Shown here piece by piece: positions 39,336-40,651 of a stretch of DNA of 40,651 nt. Position 1 is the first letter of the stretch; the number at the start of each line of letters is the position of its first letter. The notes under the pieces are model-generated. The model was not told the origin of the DNA and ran no database searches. It saw only the letters and a list, made by a program, of their open reading frames with translations. The DNA lies in NCBI GenBank assembly GCA_009691445.1, contig SICL01000016.1, positions 1 through 40,651 on the forward strand, given 5' to 3'. The position numbers and the translations under genes are program-made. This stretch comes from Candidatus Taenariivivens baikalensis (GTDB taxonomy: Bacteria; Omnitrophota; Omnitrophia; Omnitrophales; Aquincolibacteriaceae).

Positions 39336-40651
39336 CTAAACCCCGCCCACCTCAAGCTCGAGAGTACCCGGTCCTGCCGAAGTCAGCGAGGTTGACGTGA
39401 TAGAAAACGTCATGGAAAGAATATTCGTTTTATCAAGATTCGCGGCAAACTCAGCAATGTAGGACTGAGAAATCGACTGCACGTTCAGAATATCATAAGC
39501 CATCGTCACTCCGTGGGCATCAACAATAATTAATTTGACAGTACTCGCATTGGACGCCTTGATCCCAAAATTAATCCGATTCGCACTAAAATTAATGCCC
39601 TTTCCATCTCTATCCGGATCAAAATTAAGTGTGAACCCTGCAGTCTGCTGCGTGCTGGCCGCAACATTATAATTCAAAACAACACCGGGAGCTGCCGCTT
39701 TGACGGTGTTAGACGCTCCGCCAATCAGCTCCACCGAAGGCTTCACGGTAAGAGATACGGGAGGAAGATGAATCGGCTGTTTCGCCCCATTAAGAACCGG
39801 GTTAAGTTTCAAGTTTGCTGGCACAGGATCCGGAAGAATATCAACCCCGCCATAATTCATCCCGGTGGTGGAAACCCAAAGATCTCCCGTCGCCGTTTCA
39901 GTAGTCACTGTCGGATCCAAGATCACAGAAAAAGCAACTATTTGCTTAGGATCCACTATTTCTCCAAAGATATCTGAAGAAAAATTCTCAATCAGCAGTT
40001 TGTAATTAGAAAATGTGGAAGAATTAACGGGCACTTGGATCGATGCGGTATGACCCTTAATATCCGTGGCTTGAACTTTAACCACAGTCGTCCCCGTAGC
40101 CTTAAAACCAAGCACGATTCCTTTCGAAGCATCATAAGGATCTTTATTGGGATTAAAATAAATCAGAAATCCTCCCCACGGACCTTTCGTTAAATCATAA
40201 TGCAAATGGGGTTCGGCAACATTTGTTGAATCAAAACCACTCACGACCGGCAAAACATTCGGAGATCCATTCGCGTTTTTAGGGCATGGCTGCACATCCG
40301 TTTTGCAAGGCGCCACGGGCCCTGCAGCCGCAAATGTTCCTGTGAAGTCGGTTAATTTTTCAGGTGTTGTTTGAGTGAGGGTTGGAATAAATACTAGCCC
40401 GCTCGACACAATCCTAAATGCTCCGCGAGTGACTTCCTCATCCCCAGACCCAACAGCAAAACTCACGCTCGTCACCTGACTAAAATCAAACGTCCGGTTC
40501 AACCCCTTCTCCGCCTCCGCTAAACTCGCTTTCGTAATCTGGATCCATGGATTCGCAGGATCCACTTTCACCGTAAACTTCAACCCGTCATACTGCGCTT
40601 TTCCATCCCTCACCACATCCTTCAGCTGCCCGCTCACAGGATCTTTCTCCT
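39336..40651 (-). CDS. C-terminal part of a large secreted beta-sandwich repeat protein (5' end missing)
   Basis: The frame is open to the window edge (EKDP-VSGQLKDVV), so the GTG inside it is not a start. 438 codons are visible. The sequence is rich in Thr, Ser, Val, Asn and Gly and consists of at least two and probably three repeating modules: one with KATGTTVVKVQATDIKGHTA then YKLLIENFSSDIFGEIVDPK and GDLWVSTTGMNYGG, another with KASNASTVKLIIVDAHGVTM then YIAEFAANLDKTNILS and GTLELEVGGV. Each looks like a jelly-roll carbohydrate- or ligand-binding module. There is no anchor or PEP-CTERM at the C-terminus. Probably exported; the start lies outside the window. Confidence 0.6.
   Translation of the reverse strand, partial: EKDPVSGQLKDVVRDGKAQYDGLKFTVKVDPANPWIQITKASLAEAEKGLNRTFDFSQVTSVSFAVGSGDEEVTRGAFRIVSSGLVFIPTLTQTTPEKLTDFTGTFAAAGPVAPCKTDVQPCPKNANGSPNVLPVVSGFDSTNVAEPHLHYDLTKGPWGGFLIYFNPNKDPYDASKGIVLGFKATGTTVVKVQATDIKGHTASIQVPVNSSTFSNYKLLIENFSSDIFGEIVDPKQIVAFSVILDPTVTTETATGDLWVSTTGMNYGGVDILPDPVPANLKLNPVLNGAKQPIHLPPVSLTVKPSVELIGGASNTVKAAAPGVVLNYNVAASTQQTAGFTLNFDPDRDGKGINFSANRINFGIKASNASTVKLIIVDAHGVTMAYDILNVQSISQSYIAEFAANLDKTNILSMTFSITSTSLTSAGPGTLELEVGGV

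Overview
The window looks like part of a Gram-negative, free-living bacterial chromosome, most likely from the PVC/Candidatus Omnitrophota side of the tree. This placement is inference. It rests on the small TIGR04073-type secreted protein, the many short palindromic and heptamer-like repeats between and inside genes, and the division of the dcw region into a short mraZ-STAS-rsmH-ftsL-ftsI block. No phage, transposase, integrase or CRISPR array was seen. Almost all genes lie on the minus strand; gshB is the only clear plus-strand protein gene.

Layout, left to right: ligA (3' end cut by the window edge), acyP and a SpoU-type RNA methyltransferase; two small hypotheticals and a decayed TraB/ChaN-like secreted protein broken by repeats; a secreted gluzincin peptidase; tRNA-Pro(CGG); divergent gshA and gshB (glutathione synthesis); the division block ftsI-ftsL-rsmH-STAS-mraZ (read right to left), headed by a textbook promoter and a triple GTGG MraZ operator; a zinc-ribbon coiled-coil protein; a ParA ATPase fused to an AMPK-type glycogen-binding domain, followed by a MinD-like partner with no Walker A; two DUF21/CBS membrane proteins; nadD-proA-proB-obg-rpmA-rplU; a nitrilase-family amidase and a DUF547 protein; tlpA-like/trxB redox genes; a bifunctional nuclease; a long coiled-coil protein with an L7/L12-like N-terminus; a cobalamin group (ferredoxin, cbiX, cobQ, btuF-like) with an SNase-fusion gene inside it; the riboflavin operon ribBA-ribH-nusB-ribD-ribE; and the end of a large secreted beta-sandwich protein.

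Two themes stand out. The first is the ParA-glycogen-binding-domain fusion with its translationally coupled inactive partner, which could be a positioning system whose cargo is a polysaccharide or polysaccharide-coated body. This is a hypothesis from domain content only. The second is the density of short inverted-repeat families (GGGGACAGGT, GGGACGGTTCT, GGACGGATCCGTCC, TCATTGCGAG, CCTTCGCTTTGCTCAGGATGAC and heptamer-like arrays). They sit not only between genes but also in frame inside genes or as C-terminal extensions (SpoU methyltransferase, cobQ, the SNase fusion, DUF547, nusB, ribH), and at the breakpoints of the decayed gene.

All functions are assigned from motifs read by eye, without database searches.
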